NCBI GenBank assembly: GCA_002328185.1
Contig: DCWQ01000033.1
Span: 61,285-125,284, forward strand
DNA from: Dehalococcoidia bacterium UBA2158
GTDB lineage: Bacteria; Chloroflexota; Dehalococcoidia; Lucifugimonadales; UBA3495
Direction: 5' to 3'
DNA: 64,000 nucleotides
Shown here: in pieces, positions 53,189 through 62,104 of the stretch
How positions within the stretch are numbered: the first letter of the stretch is position 1
How the letters are laid out: each line of letters opens with the position of its first letter
The notes under the pieces: generated by a model
The model's database searches: none
Seen by the model: only the letters and a program-made list of their open reading frames with translations
What the model was told of the DNA's origin: nothing
Program-made: the position numbers and the translations under genes

Positions 53189-54013
53189 ATGGCAACTGAG
53201 GGCTATACACACCCTGAATTTTTAGTGGACGTCGCTTGGGTTGACGCCCACAAAGGCGACGGCAATGTGGTGATCGTCGACTGCGAAGTCGATGCAGCCT
53301 TCGCCCGGGGCCACATCCCCGGCGCGGTCTTGGTGCCCGACAACTACGAGAAAGACCCCGACTCGGGCCGGCTGTTTCTCATGCAGCCCGCGCAGTTCAA
53401 GGCTATGTGCGAGGGCCTGAGCATAGGCGACGACACAACGGTCATCGCCTATGACCACTCCCGCAGCCTGACCGCCGCTCGTCTTTGGTGGGCCCTGAAC
53501 ACCTACGGCCACACCGACGTCAAGATACTCAATGGCGGATGGCGGGCCTGGGTCACCAACGGCGGCGCCGTGGACTTCGGCCGGGCCGCTCCCAAGTCGG
53601 TCACCTTCACCCCCAAGCGCGACGACTCCAAGCTTGTGAAAGTCGACGAGTTAAAGCAAGCCTGCCAAGTCGGGGACTCTGTCATCTGGGACGTGCGCAG
53701 CGACGGCGAATGGGACGGCAGCAACAGTCGTGGCAACAAGCGCGTCGGCCACGTTCCCGGGGCTGTCCACCTGGAGTGGTTCAACCTCATGGACTCGGAG
53801 ACCAACGAATTCAAACCGGCGGCCGAGATTCGCCGCATACTGACAGAGCACGGTATCACTCCGGATAAGAATGTCTACACTTATTGACAGGGCGGGATTC
53901 GAGCGGCGAACAGTTTGTTCGTCATGCAATTGGTCGGCTTCACCAACACCAAGAACTACGACGGTTCCATGGGTGAGTGGGCCAACCTCGAGGACACACC
54001 GTTAGAGGTGTAG
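53189..54013 (+). CDS. Two-domain rhodanese with in-frame TGA at the catalytic Cys: putative selenoprotein
   Basis: The frame from ATG 53189 runs 232 codons, then meets TGA 53885-53887. Read through, it continues QGGIRAANSLFVMQLVGF, then NYDGSMGEWAN, to TAG 54011-54013, giving 274 residues, the normal length of thiosulfate/3-mercaptopyruvate sulfurtransferases. TGA sits exactly at the active-site Cys of the usual Y-C-Q-G-G-I-R-A-A loop. The first rhodanese domain (VIAYDHSRSLTAARLWW) has Asp at its Cys site, as in catalytically silent N-domains. With the hairpin at 53905 and SelB at 22940, Sec insertion is the best reading. The alternative is a nonsense mutation; the broken DUF1330 gene downstream keeps that option open. 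Confidence 0.75.
53905..53923 (+). promoter_or_regulatory. Candidate bacterial SECIS hairpin
   Basis: GGCGAAC (53905-53911) pairs with GTTCGTC (53917-53923) in seven pairs, one of them G-U, around the loop AGTTT. The loop starts 24 bases after the TGA and has G as its second base. The bSECIS rule, as I recall it, asks for an apical loop 16-37 bases after UGA with G in its first two positions. It lies inside the coding sequence, as bacterial SECIS elements do. Not folded computationally. Confidence 0.6.
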
Positions 54014-54064
54014 GCGGCATACAATATGGAGCTGTATACCTAACCGAACCAAGGAAGACAGAAA

Positions 54065-54353
54065 ATATCCGGATACATAATCGGCCAACCGAAAGAGATT
54101 ATCGATGCGGACGCCTTCGGAGCCTACCAAAGCGCAACGGGCTCTATCGTGGGCCAATACGGCGGCGGACGGGTAGTTTAGCACCAAGATAGACGCTGGA
54201 GACGGAAACTGGTCTCCTGCTGGCATGGTCGTTTTGGAATTCGAAAGTGTTGAACAGTCCGGCAAGTTCTACCACTCTCCCGAGTACCAAGCGGTGATTG
54301 GCCAGCGCCTATCCTCGACCGACACCAACACAGTGTTCATGGACATCGACTAA
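54065..54353 (+). pseudogene. DUF1330-family gene, frameshifted and without a start codon
   Basis: From 54065 the text reads ISGYIIGQPKEIIDADAFGA and GSIVGQYGGGRVV, then a TAG. One base over it resumes as FSTKIDAGDGNWSPAGMVVL and EFESVEQSGKFYHSPEYQAV, ending at TAA 54351-54353. Both halves are standard DUF1330 (G-Y-I-I-G...F-Y-x-S-P-E-Y). ATA stands where ATG is expected, with AAGGAAG before it. A single extra base and a start mutation suffice to explain the damage; a sequencing error is possible. Confidence 0.7.
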
Positions 54354-54374
54354 CTCAGACAAACGTGGCAAGCA

Positions 54375-54412
54375 AAGAGGGCGCCCCGATACATCGGGAC
54401 GCCCTCTTTTTT
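54375..54412. terminator. Bidirectional terminator between DUF1330 remnant and pgi
   Basis: A near-perfect palindrome: AAAGAGGGCGCCCCGAT pairs with ATCGGGACGCCCTCTTT, one C-A mismatch, with an AC turn. T-runs follow in both directions. It would end the plus-strand rhodanese transcript and the minus-strand pgi transcript. Confidence 0.85.
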
Positions 54413-54413
54413 G

Positions 54414-56024
54414 TTAATGCGGATACGCCAGCTCGTCTGCCATCTCGCGTATGGCCCGCTCCGGGTTTGCGCCAGCATCAACCCTGACGGCCCGGCGTCC
54501 CGAAGCCCGCAAAGCCTGCAGGTCTCCCAGGGCCTGAGCGTCGGCCAGCACTCCAAAGGTGAACGGCGTGCCCGGGATATCCAGGTCCTGAACATGCTCC
54601 GCCGTGATCTGCAGGAACAGGCCGGTGCCAGGGCCGCCCTTGTGTAGCTGCCCGGTGGAGTGTAGGAACCGGGGGCCGTACCCCATGGTTGTAGCGATGC
54701 CGTATTGCTCGGTCACCCGCCGGCGCAGGTCATCCAAAGCAGTGTCGACTTCTGATGATTGCGGGATGTAGGCCATGATCACCAGGTAGTCGCCAGCCGA
54801 CGCCTGCTCCAGCAGCGTGTCGATGGACGTTGAATCCTCCATGGCCGTCAGTTTCCCCAAGGCGTCAAACTGCCCCAGCACGCTTTCTGTCATGTCTTTG
54901 GCTGCCTGCACGTTAGGCTGGTCGAATGGGTTTATCCCAAGCACCGACCCAGCAACGGCAGTCGCCATCTCCCAGCGGAAGAACTCTGCGCCCAAGTCGT
55001 AGGCATCCGCCAGGTCCAAGCGCACCACCGGCTGGCCCGAAGCCTCTATCTCTTTGATGGCTGCGTCCCTCTGGGTGTTGTCGTCGTCGGCCAGCCGCAG
55101 GTAGACGAAGAACCGGTCTTTACCGTAGTTGCCCGGAGACTCCACCGGCTCTCCAGCTATTGGTACGATGCCGAGCCCTTCCTTGCCGGTGCTCTCCGCG
55201 ATGAGCTGCTCCACCCACAGGCCAAAGCCGCTGATGGCGGGAGAAGTAACTAGGGTGAGCTTGTCCTGCCCTTTCTCGGAGAGAACGCCCATCGCGGCCC
55301 CCAACCAGGCGCCGGGGTTGTCAGCCAACGGCACTTCCGGTTTGGTCTCTGCTCGCATCCGGTCTGCCCGGTCAATGAGTTTCAAAACGTCCAACCCAAT
55401 GACGGCCGCTGGTACCAGTCCGAAATAAGACAGCACTGAGTAGCGCCCCCCCAGGTCGGTGGGGTTCAGAAATACCCGCCGGAACCCCTGCTCCTCGCCC
55501 AACCTGGCCAGTGAAGAGCCAGGATCGGTGACGGCGATGAAGTGCCGGCCGGCGTTTTCTTTGCCGACAGCTTGCTCCACCAGGTCCCGGAAGTAGGCAT
55601 AAAACATGTTGAGCTCGGTGGTTGAGCCGGACTTGGATGAGGCCAGAAAAAGGGTTTGCGCCGGGTCGATGGCCCCGGCAACCGATCCTATCCAGGCAGG
55701 GATTGTCGAGTCCAGCACGATGAGCTCGGGGAAGCCGGGGGCGCTGCCGAAGGTCTGGCGCAGCACTTCTGGGCCCAGGCTGCTGCCGCCCATCCCCAAC
55801 AGAACAAAATGCTTGAAACCTTCGTCTTTCACTTCTTTCGCGAAGGCCTCGAGCATCGGCGCTTGTTCACGCATGAAGTCGGTGACCGTGAGCCATTCCA
55901 GACGATCCGTGATCTCGGTGGGGTCCGGCTTCCAAACGGTGTGGTCGCCACTCCATATCCTGGAGATAACCTGGTTACGCTCGAAGTCAGCCAATGCTGA
56001 TGCCACGGCCGGATCGTTCAACAT
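54414..56024 (-). CDS. pgi: Glucose-6-phosphate isomerase, TAL-PGI-type
   Basis: A 536-residue protein with two SIS domains. LLGMGGSSLGPEVL binds the sugar phosphate; ASSKSGSTTELN is the second phosphate loop; HSTGQLHKGGP near the end holds a catalytic His/Lys. Its closest architecture is the PGI half of bifunctional transaldolase/glucose-6-phosphate isomerase proteins, as the C-terminus FTFGVLADAQALGDLQALRA shows; the transaldolase domain is absent here. An AGGAGG site precedes ATG 56024. It interconverts glucose-6-P and fructose-6-P. Confidence 0.88.
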   Translation of the reverse strand: MLNDPAVASALADFERNQVISRIWSGDHTVWKPDPTEITDRLEWLTVTDFMREQAPMLEAFAKEVKDEGFKHFVLLGMGGSSLGPEVLRQTFGSAPGFPELIVLDSTIPAWIGSVAGAIDPAQTLFLASSKSGSTTELNMFYAYFRDLVEQAVGKENAGRHFIAVTDPGSSLARLGEEQGFRRVFLNPTDLGGRYSVLSYFGLVPAAVIGLDVLKLIDRADRMRAETKPEVPLADNPGAWLGAAMGVLSEKGQDKLTLVTSPAISGFGLWVEQLIAESTGKEGLGIVPIAGEPVESPGNYGKDRFFVYLRLADDDNTQRDAAIKEIEASGQPVVRLDLADAYDLGAEFFRWEMATAVAGSVLGINPFDQPNVQAAKDMTESVLGQFDALGKLTAMEDSTSIDTLLEQASAGDYLVIMAYIPQSSEVDTALDDLRRRVTEQYGIATTMGYGPRFLHSTGQLHKGGPGTGLFLQITAEHVQDLDIPGTPFTFGVLADAQALGDLQALRASGRRAVRVDAGANPERAIREMADELAYPH

Positions 56025-56277
56025 ATCGTTCCTCCTTAACAGGCACCTACTTAGTCCCTAAGCGCGCATCCTTGGATGCCTGTCAGCCTATCGGGATGCC
56101 GCGACTCACGTTAGAAGGCAAAGTTGATCGGCCCCTTTTAGAACCGCCAGACGAACTCCCATTTGCTCACGGGAATCGCGTCGTCCCTTTGAAGAACCAC
56201 ATCAGCATGAAGAAGAGCCACAGCCCAGACCCCAGAAACCCCAGACAACAACCGAATCTATTTTTCGGTGCCTATCG

Positions 56278-57414
56278 TTAATCTCGCAGCAACTGCCGCG
56301 CGATGGTCTGCCGCTGTATCTCGGATGTGCCCTCGTAGATGGTCAGGGCCCGGACCTCGCGGTAGAGGCGTTCCACCCGGTTGCCTTTCTCCAGTCCCGC
56401 CCCACCGTGGATCTGTACCGCCTCGTTGATGATGCGGCTGGCGGCCTCGGTGCCAAAGAGCTTGGCGAATGACGCTTCCTTGATGATTGACTCTTGACCC
56501 GAGTCCTTGAGCCAGGCTGCCCGGTGGGCCAGCAGCCGGGCCGCGTCCAGCGACACCGCCATATCGGCCAGCTTGAACTGGGTAGCTTGGAAATCCGACA
56601 GGTTCTGGCCAAACATCTCGCGGTTCTTGGCGTACTCCAACGAAGCTTCAAAGGCTGCTTGTCCCATGCCGATGGCCGCCGCAGCCACCGTGGTGCGGAA
56701 GGTGTCCAGGGTTCCCAGCGCCAGACGCAGCCCCCGCCCCCGCTCGCCGATCAGGTTCTCCTGAGGGACATGGCAGTCGTTCCAGCGCGGTTCGCCGATG
56801 GGATGGGCCGCCATCAGGTCCATGCGCTTGGAATCGTCGAAACCCGCCGTCCCAGCCTCGACTATGAATACCGACAAGCTCCGGCTGCCCTCACCGGGGT
56901 CTGTCTTGGCGAAGACCGTGTAGGTGCTGGCGTCGCCCGCCTGGCTGATGAATTTCTTCTCGCCGTTCAACACCCAATCGTCGCCGTCCAGATGCGCCTC
57001 GGTCTTCATGCTGAGAACATCGGAGCCGGCGTGGGGTTCGGTCAACGCAAAGGCGGCGATGCTCTCCCCCCTGGCGATGGGCGGCAGGTACTTGGTTTTC
57101 TGCTCGTCGGTGCCGCCCAGGGTGATCGGGTAGCTGCCCAAGCCCTGCATGATGAAGTTGGTATCAGCCTGGACCGACACCCGGGCCAGCTCCTCCCGGA
57201 TGATGCAGAGGTCCATCACCCGCACGCCAACCCCGCCGTATTCTTTGGGCACGCAGTACTGGAATAACCCGTTATTGGCCAAGATGGCCATCAGCCCGGC
57301 ATGGACCGTCGGCGACTCGTCTGCTTCTTCAGCGATGGGCGCGATCTTCTCTTCAGCCAACCGCCGCACCCGCTGCTGCAGTTCAGATTGTTCTGGTGTG
57401 AATGCGAAGTCCAT
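56278..57414 (-). CDS. Acyl-CoA dehydrogenase
   Basis: A 378-residue flavoprotein. AFALTEPHAGSDVLSMKTEA is the FAD/substrate signature, and the C-terminal IYEGTSEIQRQTIARQLL contains the catalytic-base glutamate region of the short/branched-chain subfamily. HGGAGLEKGNRVERLYREVR closes the FAD site. It oxidises acyl-CoA to enoyl-CoA and passes electrons to ETF. No other beta-oxidation gene is adjacent. Confidence 0.9.
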   Translation of the reverse strand: MDFAFTPEQSELQQRVRRLAEEKIAPIAEEADESPTVHAGLMAILANNGLFQYCVPKEYGGVGVRVMDLCIIREELARVSVQADTNFIMQGLGSYPITLGGTDEQKTKYLPPIARGESIAAFALTEPHAGSDVLSMKTEAHLDGDDWVLNGEKKFISQAGDASTYTVFAKTDPGEGSRSLSVFIVEAGTAGFDDSKRMDLMAAHPIGEPRWNDCHVPQENLIGERGRGLRLALGTLDTFRTTVAAAAIGMGQAAFEASLEYAKNREMFGQNLSDFQATQFKLADMAVSLDAARLLAHRAAWLKDSGQESIIKEASFAKLFGTEAASRIINEAVQIHGGAGLEKGNRVERLYREVRALTIYEGTSEIQRQTIARQLLRD

Positions 57415-57643
57415 GTCCTCTCCTGATTCGCTAGTTCTTGTCTTTGAACGACGGGTATAAACCGCCTGAACAGCCGAGATTATTTTCGAATTTTCTTAGA
57501 TAATTGGTCAACATGGACCTGAAGAAACGTCGCGATCGACGCGGTTTTTCCGGGCTCTTGATGCGGGTATACCGCTTCGGGATGACCGATTTCGAGATTC
57601 CTGAGGCTCAGTGCGGACACCTGTCTCCCGAAAAGCGTGCCGC

Positions 57644-57877
57644 TTAGCCTTCCGCTCCCAAAACTTGCCGCATCTTATATTTCTTTAAGACGAACACTTC
57701 GACTGCATCTAAATGTGCATCAGCCCGTTCCCTCTCAGTCAGCTTGGCAACGTCTATCTGATCTACTGGGACCCCTTGTTCATTGAGCCCTTACAATAGC
57801 CCAGACACACTCCCAATACCATCATTCGTTGGCGATTCGAACCGCTCATCGTCAGGACTGAAGTAATACTTCAACAT
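57644..57877 (-). pseudogene. Small gene with one in-frame stop
   Basis: From ATG 57877 the frame reads MLKYYFSPDDERFESPTNDG, meets TAA at codon 29 (57791-57793), then continues in the same frame GVPVDQIDVAKLTERERADA and VFVLKKYKMRQVLGAEG to TAA 57644. The total is 77 codons. The amphipathic, Lys- and Glu-rich second half looks like real protein. I do not recognise the family. It lies between acyl-CoA dehydrogenase and a decayed methyltransferase, in a decaying stretch. Confidence 0.5.
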
Positions 57878-57990
57878 TTTTTTGGACCTCTGTAAACTTG
57901 GGGTGTCACTACTACCCCTCCCTCAGATTACTGCCCGGTCAAATTATCTTGAATCCGCTTCGTCGCCGCTTGATATGGGCTAGTCGGCGA

Positions 57991-58752
57991 CTACCCCGCG
58001 ACCACCAACCTGTATCCCAAGTCGAACTCCGGCAATTCTCTCAAGAAGCCGAACAGGGCGTCCCATTCTCCCGATACCAGGTCATCTCACAACCGCGTTG
58101 GTCTCCTTTCAGCGTCCTCCAGCGAAAGCAGGACCAGGCTGGGGATTCCCGCCTGTGCCGCTGGGTCGAGGCAAGGCTCGGGCTGCCGCCGATAAGCTCC
58201 GGCGAACCCGTCAGTGGACTCGGATGGCACAGGTACTGGATTGATTCTCCGCACCTCCAGGACTGACTACACATCATCAATTCCCGGAGCTCCGGTCTCC
58301 GAGGGCAGCGCCAAACACTCCAGGAAATACTCCACCAACCAGAATTTTAGGGACTCGGCCGGTTCAAACAGCAGAATCACCTGCCACTTCGCCACCTGGC
58401 GAATCCCCTGCAACCCTGCTGAGACGTCGGTCCCATGGTGGAGGGTGAAGGTACCCAGAGCGGCGTCAAAGCTTTGGTCACGGAAAGGCAGGGCTTCCGC
58501 CCCCCTCGCACGGCAACAACTAGCCCCGGTTTTGTGCTGAGCGATCATCTTAAGGGTTGGTTCGACCGCGACCACACTCCGCTCTGAAGATTCGTAATTG
58601 CCTGCGTCCGCGCCCACGTTCAACACGGTTCGGGCATCGCCCAAGGCATCAACGATCAGTCGGTTAATGCGTGGGTCCGGACGGCGGGCGACCGGGTAAC
58701 CAACGCCTATGCTCTCGTAAACCTGGTCTAGGGTGTTCAGTATGACCTCCAC
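57991..58752 (-). pseudogene. SAM-dependent methyltransferase with two in-frame stops
   Basis: From GTG 58752 the frame reads VILNTLDQVYESIGVGYPVA, then ALGDARTVLNVGADAGNYE (SAM-binding motif I) and ALPFRDQSFDAALGTFTLHH (motif II/III), the core of a class I methyltransferase. It hits TAG at 58267-58269, but the same frame continues RINPVPVPSESTDGFAGAY, then TGA 58087-58089, then DDLVSGEWDALFGFLRELPE to TAG 57991-57993. No shift is needed, only two point nonsense changes, so the decay is recent. The TGA is at a non-Cys position, so it is not a selenocysteine codon. Confidence 0.75.
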
Positions 58753-58774
58753 CGGCAAACAGCGGCTGGGGGAA

Positions 58775-59560
58775 CTACAACCCCAACCTACGTACCAATT
58801 CCTCCGCCGTAACCATCGTCCCTGTAAGCCCCTTGGCGTCTTGTTGCGATAGGTACTTGGCCGCTTTGACCATGTCGTTGGGACTGGCCCAGGTTGAGAC
58901 GTCGGCATCGGGGCGTTGGGCCAGGAAACCCTCCGTGACCACCGGACGCAGGGGTTTCAGCACGTTTACGGCTATATTGTGGGGACCGAGTTCCAGGGCC
59001 AGACCCCAGGTGAACCGCTCCAGCCCCACCTTGGCCGCGCCGTAATTCTGGCCGATGAGGGCGATCTCTTCACTGTCAGCTGACAGTGTGGATGAAAAGA
59101 TGTTGGTCGCGGCGTGGGACGAGATGTTGATAATGCTGCCGCCGCCCTGCTCAATCATGATTGGGGCGACTGCTTTGCAGGCGATGAATGGCGCGCGAAG
59201 GTCGATGGACATGACCAGGTCCCATTCCTTGACCGTCATCTCCAAGAAGGGCGTGTAGCTGCCGATTGCCGCGTTGTTGATCAGCACGTCCACCGCCCCA
59301 TACTCGTCCAGCGTGCGGTCCACCAGGTGACGGATGCTGTCCTCTTCCCGCACGTTGGTGGGCACGGCCAACGCCTTGCCGCCGGCGTCTTCTATCTCAC
59401 CCACGGTCGAGTGAATGGTACCCGGCAGCATGGGCCTTGACTCCTCCGAACGGGCGGCCACAACCACGTGTGCGCCCTCAGCGGCCAGGCCCAGAGCCAT
59501 GGCTTTACCTATCCCGCGGCTGGCCCCGGTTACGATCGCTACTTTTCCTGCCAAGGACAT
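58775..59560 (-). CDS. Short-chain dehydrogenase/reductase
   Basis: A 261-residue SDR starting at ATG 59560; the frame extends to 59710 but lacks family homology there. VAIVTGASRGIGKAMALGLA is the cofactor loop, LINNAAIG the NNAG motif and NYGAAKVGLERF the Y-x-x-x-K active site, with IINISS supplying the serine. The Arg/Ser pair after strand 2 (VVVAARSEES) suggests NADP(H). Substrate unknown. Confidence 0.85.
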   Translation of the reverse strand: MSLAGKVAIVTGASRGIGKAMALGLAAEGAHVVVAARSEESRPMLPGTIHSTVGEIEDAGGKALAVPTNVREEDSIRHLVDRTLDEYGAVDVLINNAAIGSYTPFLEMTVKEWDLVMSIDLRAPFIACKAVAPIMIEQGGGSIINISSHAATNIFSSTLSADSEEIALIGQNYGAAKVGLERFTWGLALELGPHNIAVNVLKPLRPVVTEGFLAQRPDADVSTWASPNDMVKAAKYLSQQDAKGLTGTMVTAEELVRRLGL

Positions 59561-59809
59561 CGACACATTATCTCCCGGTTGTTCCCAGTCGGTTAGTAAT
59601 CTGCACCAAGCAGCGTGATTGCCTAGCAATTTACGACCCTGAAGGGTGTTGGTCAAGTCGGTCTGAAGAATCTCGGCCGCCAGCTTCTCGACAATTCGTA
59701 ACACCGGCACGTCGACAGGCCGAAACCACTGCGACTCGAGTCAACCTGAATCGACCTGTATTTAATACAGGCGTGGTTGAACGCGGACTCCGCTGGGAAT
59801 AGATGATGG

Positions 59810-59992
59810 ATGAATGGAGAATCTGGCTGGGCGGATTGGGCGCTGGCTTGCGGGATCATCGGATTGATCGTAGGGCCTGATAGCAGCACCATCTGGAAAT
59901 TGGATGCATCGGGTTGGTTCACCGGAGGGATCGTCGCCGCCCTGCTGGCGATTGTCATGTACCTGGACCACGCGGCCGCAAAGAAGCAGTAA
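59810..59992 (+). CDS. Small two-helix membrane protein
   Basis: A 60-residue protein: two hydrophobic segments (WALACGIIGLIVG and GWFTGGIVAALLAIVMYL) separated by a short polar loop, ending in a basic DHAAAKKQ tail. The pattern reads as real membrane protein, and the wobble-position composition fits a coding frame. A weak GGGA precedes the start. No family recognised. Confidence 0.45.
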   Translation: MNGESGWADWALACGIIGLIVGPDSSTIWKLDASGWFTGGIVAALLAIVMYLDHAAAKKQ

Positions 59993-60232
59993 CCCGGTGC
60001 CATTCTTGATCATGAGACTGGAGATTTCGGTAGCTCCTAGTGTATCTTCGATATCCGATACCCGGCCTTCTACGGAGGGCCAGGCCTTTTTTGCCACGAC
60101 CTCGCTTGACAATTCATCTCCTAGAGCCAATCATCTTGGCACGTGTGTGGCGTGTTGCGAGGAACCTCGGCCTGAACGTGATTCACCTGAGCGCTGATCC
60201 AACGTGGGGCCGATATTAATCAGGAGCGACCG

Positions 60233-61168
60233 ATGACAACCTTAGTATTGGGCGGCACCGGCTTTATCGGGAAAAGGGCTGTTCCCAGGTTGGTCCAGCG
60301 CGGCGAGAAGGTCGTCGTGATGGACATCAACCCTGGAGCAGCGGACTTCAGCGAGTTCGGCGACCAGGTCGAAGTCATGCGCGGCGACATCATGCAGTTC
60401 CAGGACGTGGTGACGGCTATCATGCATGCTAAGCCGGACCGAATCATGAACCTGGCCTATCTGCTGGGCAGCGGCGACGACACCCCCCACTTCACCATGA
60501 AGCTGAACATCCTCGGCATGGACAATTCATTTGAGGCGGCCCGCATCTGCGGCGTGAACCGGGTGACCTACGCCAGCTCCATCGCCGTCAGCGGGCAGCA
60601 GTCCAACTTCGGCGACCGGGCGATCAACGAAGATGAGCCGATGCACGGTACCAGCCAGTACGCTATGCACAAACGGTTCAACGAGTTCCAGGCTCAGCAG
60701 TTCAACGCGGTCTACGGTATGTCCATCACTGGCATCCGCCCCGCCAACGTGACCGGGCCCGACAAAGTGCGCGGCTCAACCGATCACGTACGGTGTGTGA
60801 CTCTGCCGGCAGCCGGGGAGGCCGTTAGCTTCCCCCAGGCCGGACTTATGCGCCTGCCGGTGCATGTCGATGACATCGCGGAGGCCTTTGTGCGAGTGAC
60901 CATGGTGGACAAGAGCCACCACGAGATCTACAACTCCGGCGGCTACCCCATCAGCCTGGGCGATTTGGCGGCCATCGTGAAGAAGTTCCTTCCCGACGCC
61001 CAGATCAACTTCGACAGCCAGGGCGGCAAGGAAGACTCGGGCAACTACCTGACCAACAACAGCCGCCTGATGGGTGAGTTCGAACTGGAATACCCGCCCA
61101 TAGAGCAACGGATACTTCAAATAATCAACGACGTCCGCCGCGACGAAGGGTTGCCGACGGTTAGCTAA
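60233..61168 (+). CDS. NAD(P)-dependent epimerase/dehydratase
   Basis: A 311-residue extended SDR. The cofactor loop is LVLGGTGFIGKR (G7, G10, G13), VTYASSIAVSG gives the Ser strand, and TSQYAMHKRFNEF the Y-x-x-x-K pair. It lies under a GGAG site, is monocistronic, and ends at a strong terminator. Sugar-nucleotide epimerisation or a related oxidoreduction is likely; the substrate is unknown. Confidence 0.85.
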   Translation: MTTLVLGGTGFIGKRAVPRLVQRGEKVVVMDINPGAADFSEFGDQVEVMRGDIMQFQDVVTAIMHAKPDRIMNLAYLLGSGDDTPHFTMKLNILGMDNSFEAARICGVNRVTYASSIAVSGQQSNFGDRAINEDEPMHGTSQYAMHKRFNEFQAQQFNAVYGMSITGIRPANVTGPDKVRGSTDHVRCVTLPAAGEAVSFPQAGLMRLPVHVDDIAEAFVRVTMVDKSHHEIYNSGGYPISLGDLAAIVKKFLPDAQINFDSQGGKEDSGNYLTNNSRLMGEFELEYPPIEQRILQIINDVRRDEGLPTVS

Positions 61169-61198
61169 CAGCGATCAGCAGTCAGTTTTACGCTATTC

Positions 61199-61234
61199 AA
61201 AGAGCCCGTCTTTTTTTGGAAGGACGGGCTCTTT
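61199..61234 (+). terminator. Intrinsic terminator after the epimerase
   Basis: AAAGAGCCCGTC pairs perfectly with GACGGGCTCTTT around a T-rich loop, giving 12 pairs. The loop T-run and the AAAGAG/CTCTTT ends make it usable in both directions, so it also serves the convergent gene at 61283. Confidence 0.8.
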
Positions 61235-61282
61235 CGTATTCCCTGACGGCTTACCGCTGACCGCTGAAAGCTGATAGCTCGC

Positions 61283-61633
61283 CTAATCCGGCACCCTAGT
61301 GGACTGCCACGCGACCATTTGCCAAGCGCCGTTTCGTTTGGCGTACACATCAATGAACCTGGCTTCAAACTTGTTGTCGCCGACGTGAAACTTGGCGTGT
61401 CCGGTGACCACAGCCGTGTCTCCCAAACTCCGGACTTCGACATCATTCCGGTCCACGGATTTATAGTTGCTTTTGCCTGTCTTAACCGCGTCGATGAAGC
61501 TGGCTTTGGTGTCCAGTCTGGCCGTTGTATGGGTGTAGATCAGGTCATCGGCCAAGATCTCTCCCAGTGCCTGGACATCGCCTTTTACCATCGCCTCGAT
61601 GCGCCGGTCTTCCAATGCGAGTATCTCATCCAT
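61283..61633 (-). CDS. SnoaL/DUF4440-like NTF2-fold protein
   Basis: A 116-residue protein of the cystatin-like NTF2 fold: an opening helix LALEDRRIEAMVKGDVQALG, then LADDLIYTHTTAR and the closing strands VYAKRNGAWQMVAWQSTRV. Such proteins act as small isomerases, cyclases or binding domains. The function here cannot be specified. It is 54 bases after the pyridoxamine-oxidase-like gene on the same strand and may share its transcript. Confidence 0.7.
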   Translation of the reverse strand: MDEILALEDRRIEAMVKGDVQALGEILADDLIYTHTTARLDTKASFIDAVKTGKSNYKSVDRNDVEVRSLGDTAVVTGHAKFHVGDNKFEARFIDVYAKRNGAWQMVAWQSTRVPD

Positions 61634-61687
61634 CTTTTTCTCCTCTTGATTGTTGTTCCCAGGAGGCCTCCAGTAGGTTGTCAGACC

Positions 61688-62104
61688 CTACCGCTCCTGC
61701 AGCACGAGACCGGATAGCTCGGCTATCTTGTTCACTTTGATTAGCACGGCCACGCCCGTTCGCTCCGGGTCTCGCTCAAGTTCGGCCTCTACCGTGCGCG
61801 ACATGACATCATCCCGAATGGCGCCCGTCTCGTGGACCTCGGCATTCCCGTAGAAGCGCCACCGGATGCGGTCCGTCATGTTGTTATAGAGCACCGTCAC
61901 CTTGGGATTGGCGGCAACGTTGTCCAAGGCCGTGCGTTTTGCCCGTTCCCAATAAGCCAGGGTCTCGGAGTCATAGACCATAACGCTGCCCTTTAGGCTC
62001 AACTGCGGCTGACCGTCCTTGTCCACGGTCCCCACGGTGCAGTCCCAGCCGTCGGCGTGATTACGGTCCACCAACTCTTTCATCTCGTCGGTCATCTCGA
62101 TCAT
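61688..62104 (-). CDS. Pyridoxamine 5'-phosphate oxidase-like flavin/F420-binding protein
   Basis: A 138-residue split-barrel protein. TVDKDGQPQLSLKGSVMVYD and VAANPKVTVLYNNMTDRIRW match the PNPOx-like family that binds FMN or F420. It probably reduces or senses a small substrate using a flavin or deazaflavin; the LLM/F420-type genes elsewhere in the window make an F420 link conceivable. Confidence 0.75.
   Translation of the reverse strand: MIEMTDEMKELVDRNHADGWDCTVGTVDKDGQPQLSLKGSVMVYDSETLAYWERAKRTALDNVAANPKVTVLYNNMTDRIRWRFYGNAEVHETGAIRDDVMSRTVEAELERDPERTGVAVLIKVNKIAELSGLVLQER

Noticed and set aside
58087..58089. Second in-frame TGA in the window considered as a selenocysteine codon
   Set aside because: Homologous positions in this methyltransferase family are not cysteine, and another nonsense codon (TAG) breaks the same frame upstream.
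57898..58266. Plus-strand frame of 122 codons
   Set aside because: It is the antisense of the decayed methyltransferase, which explains the open frame.
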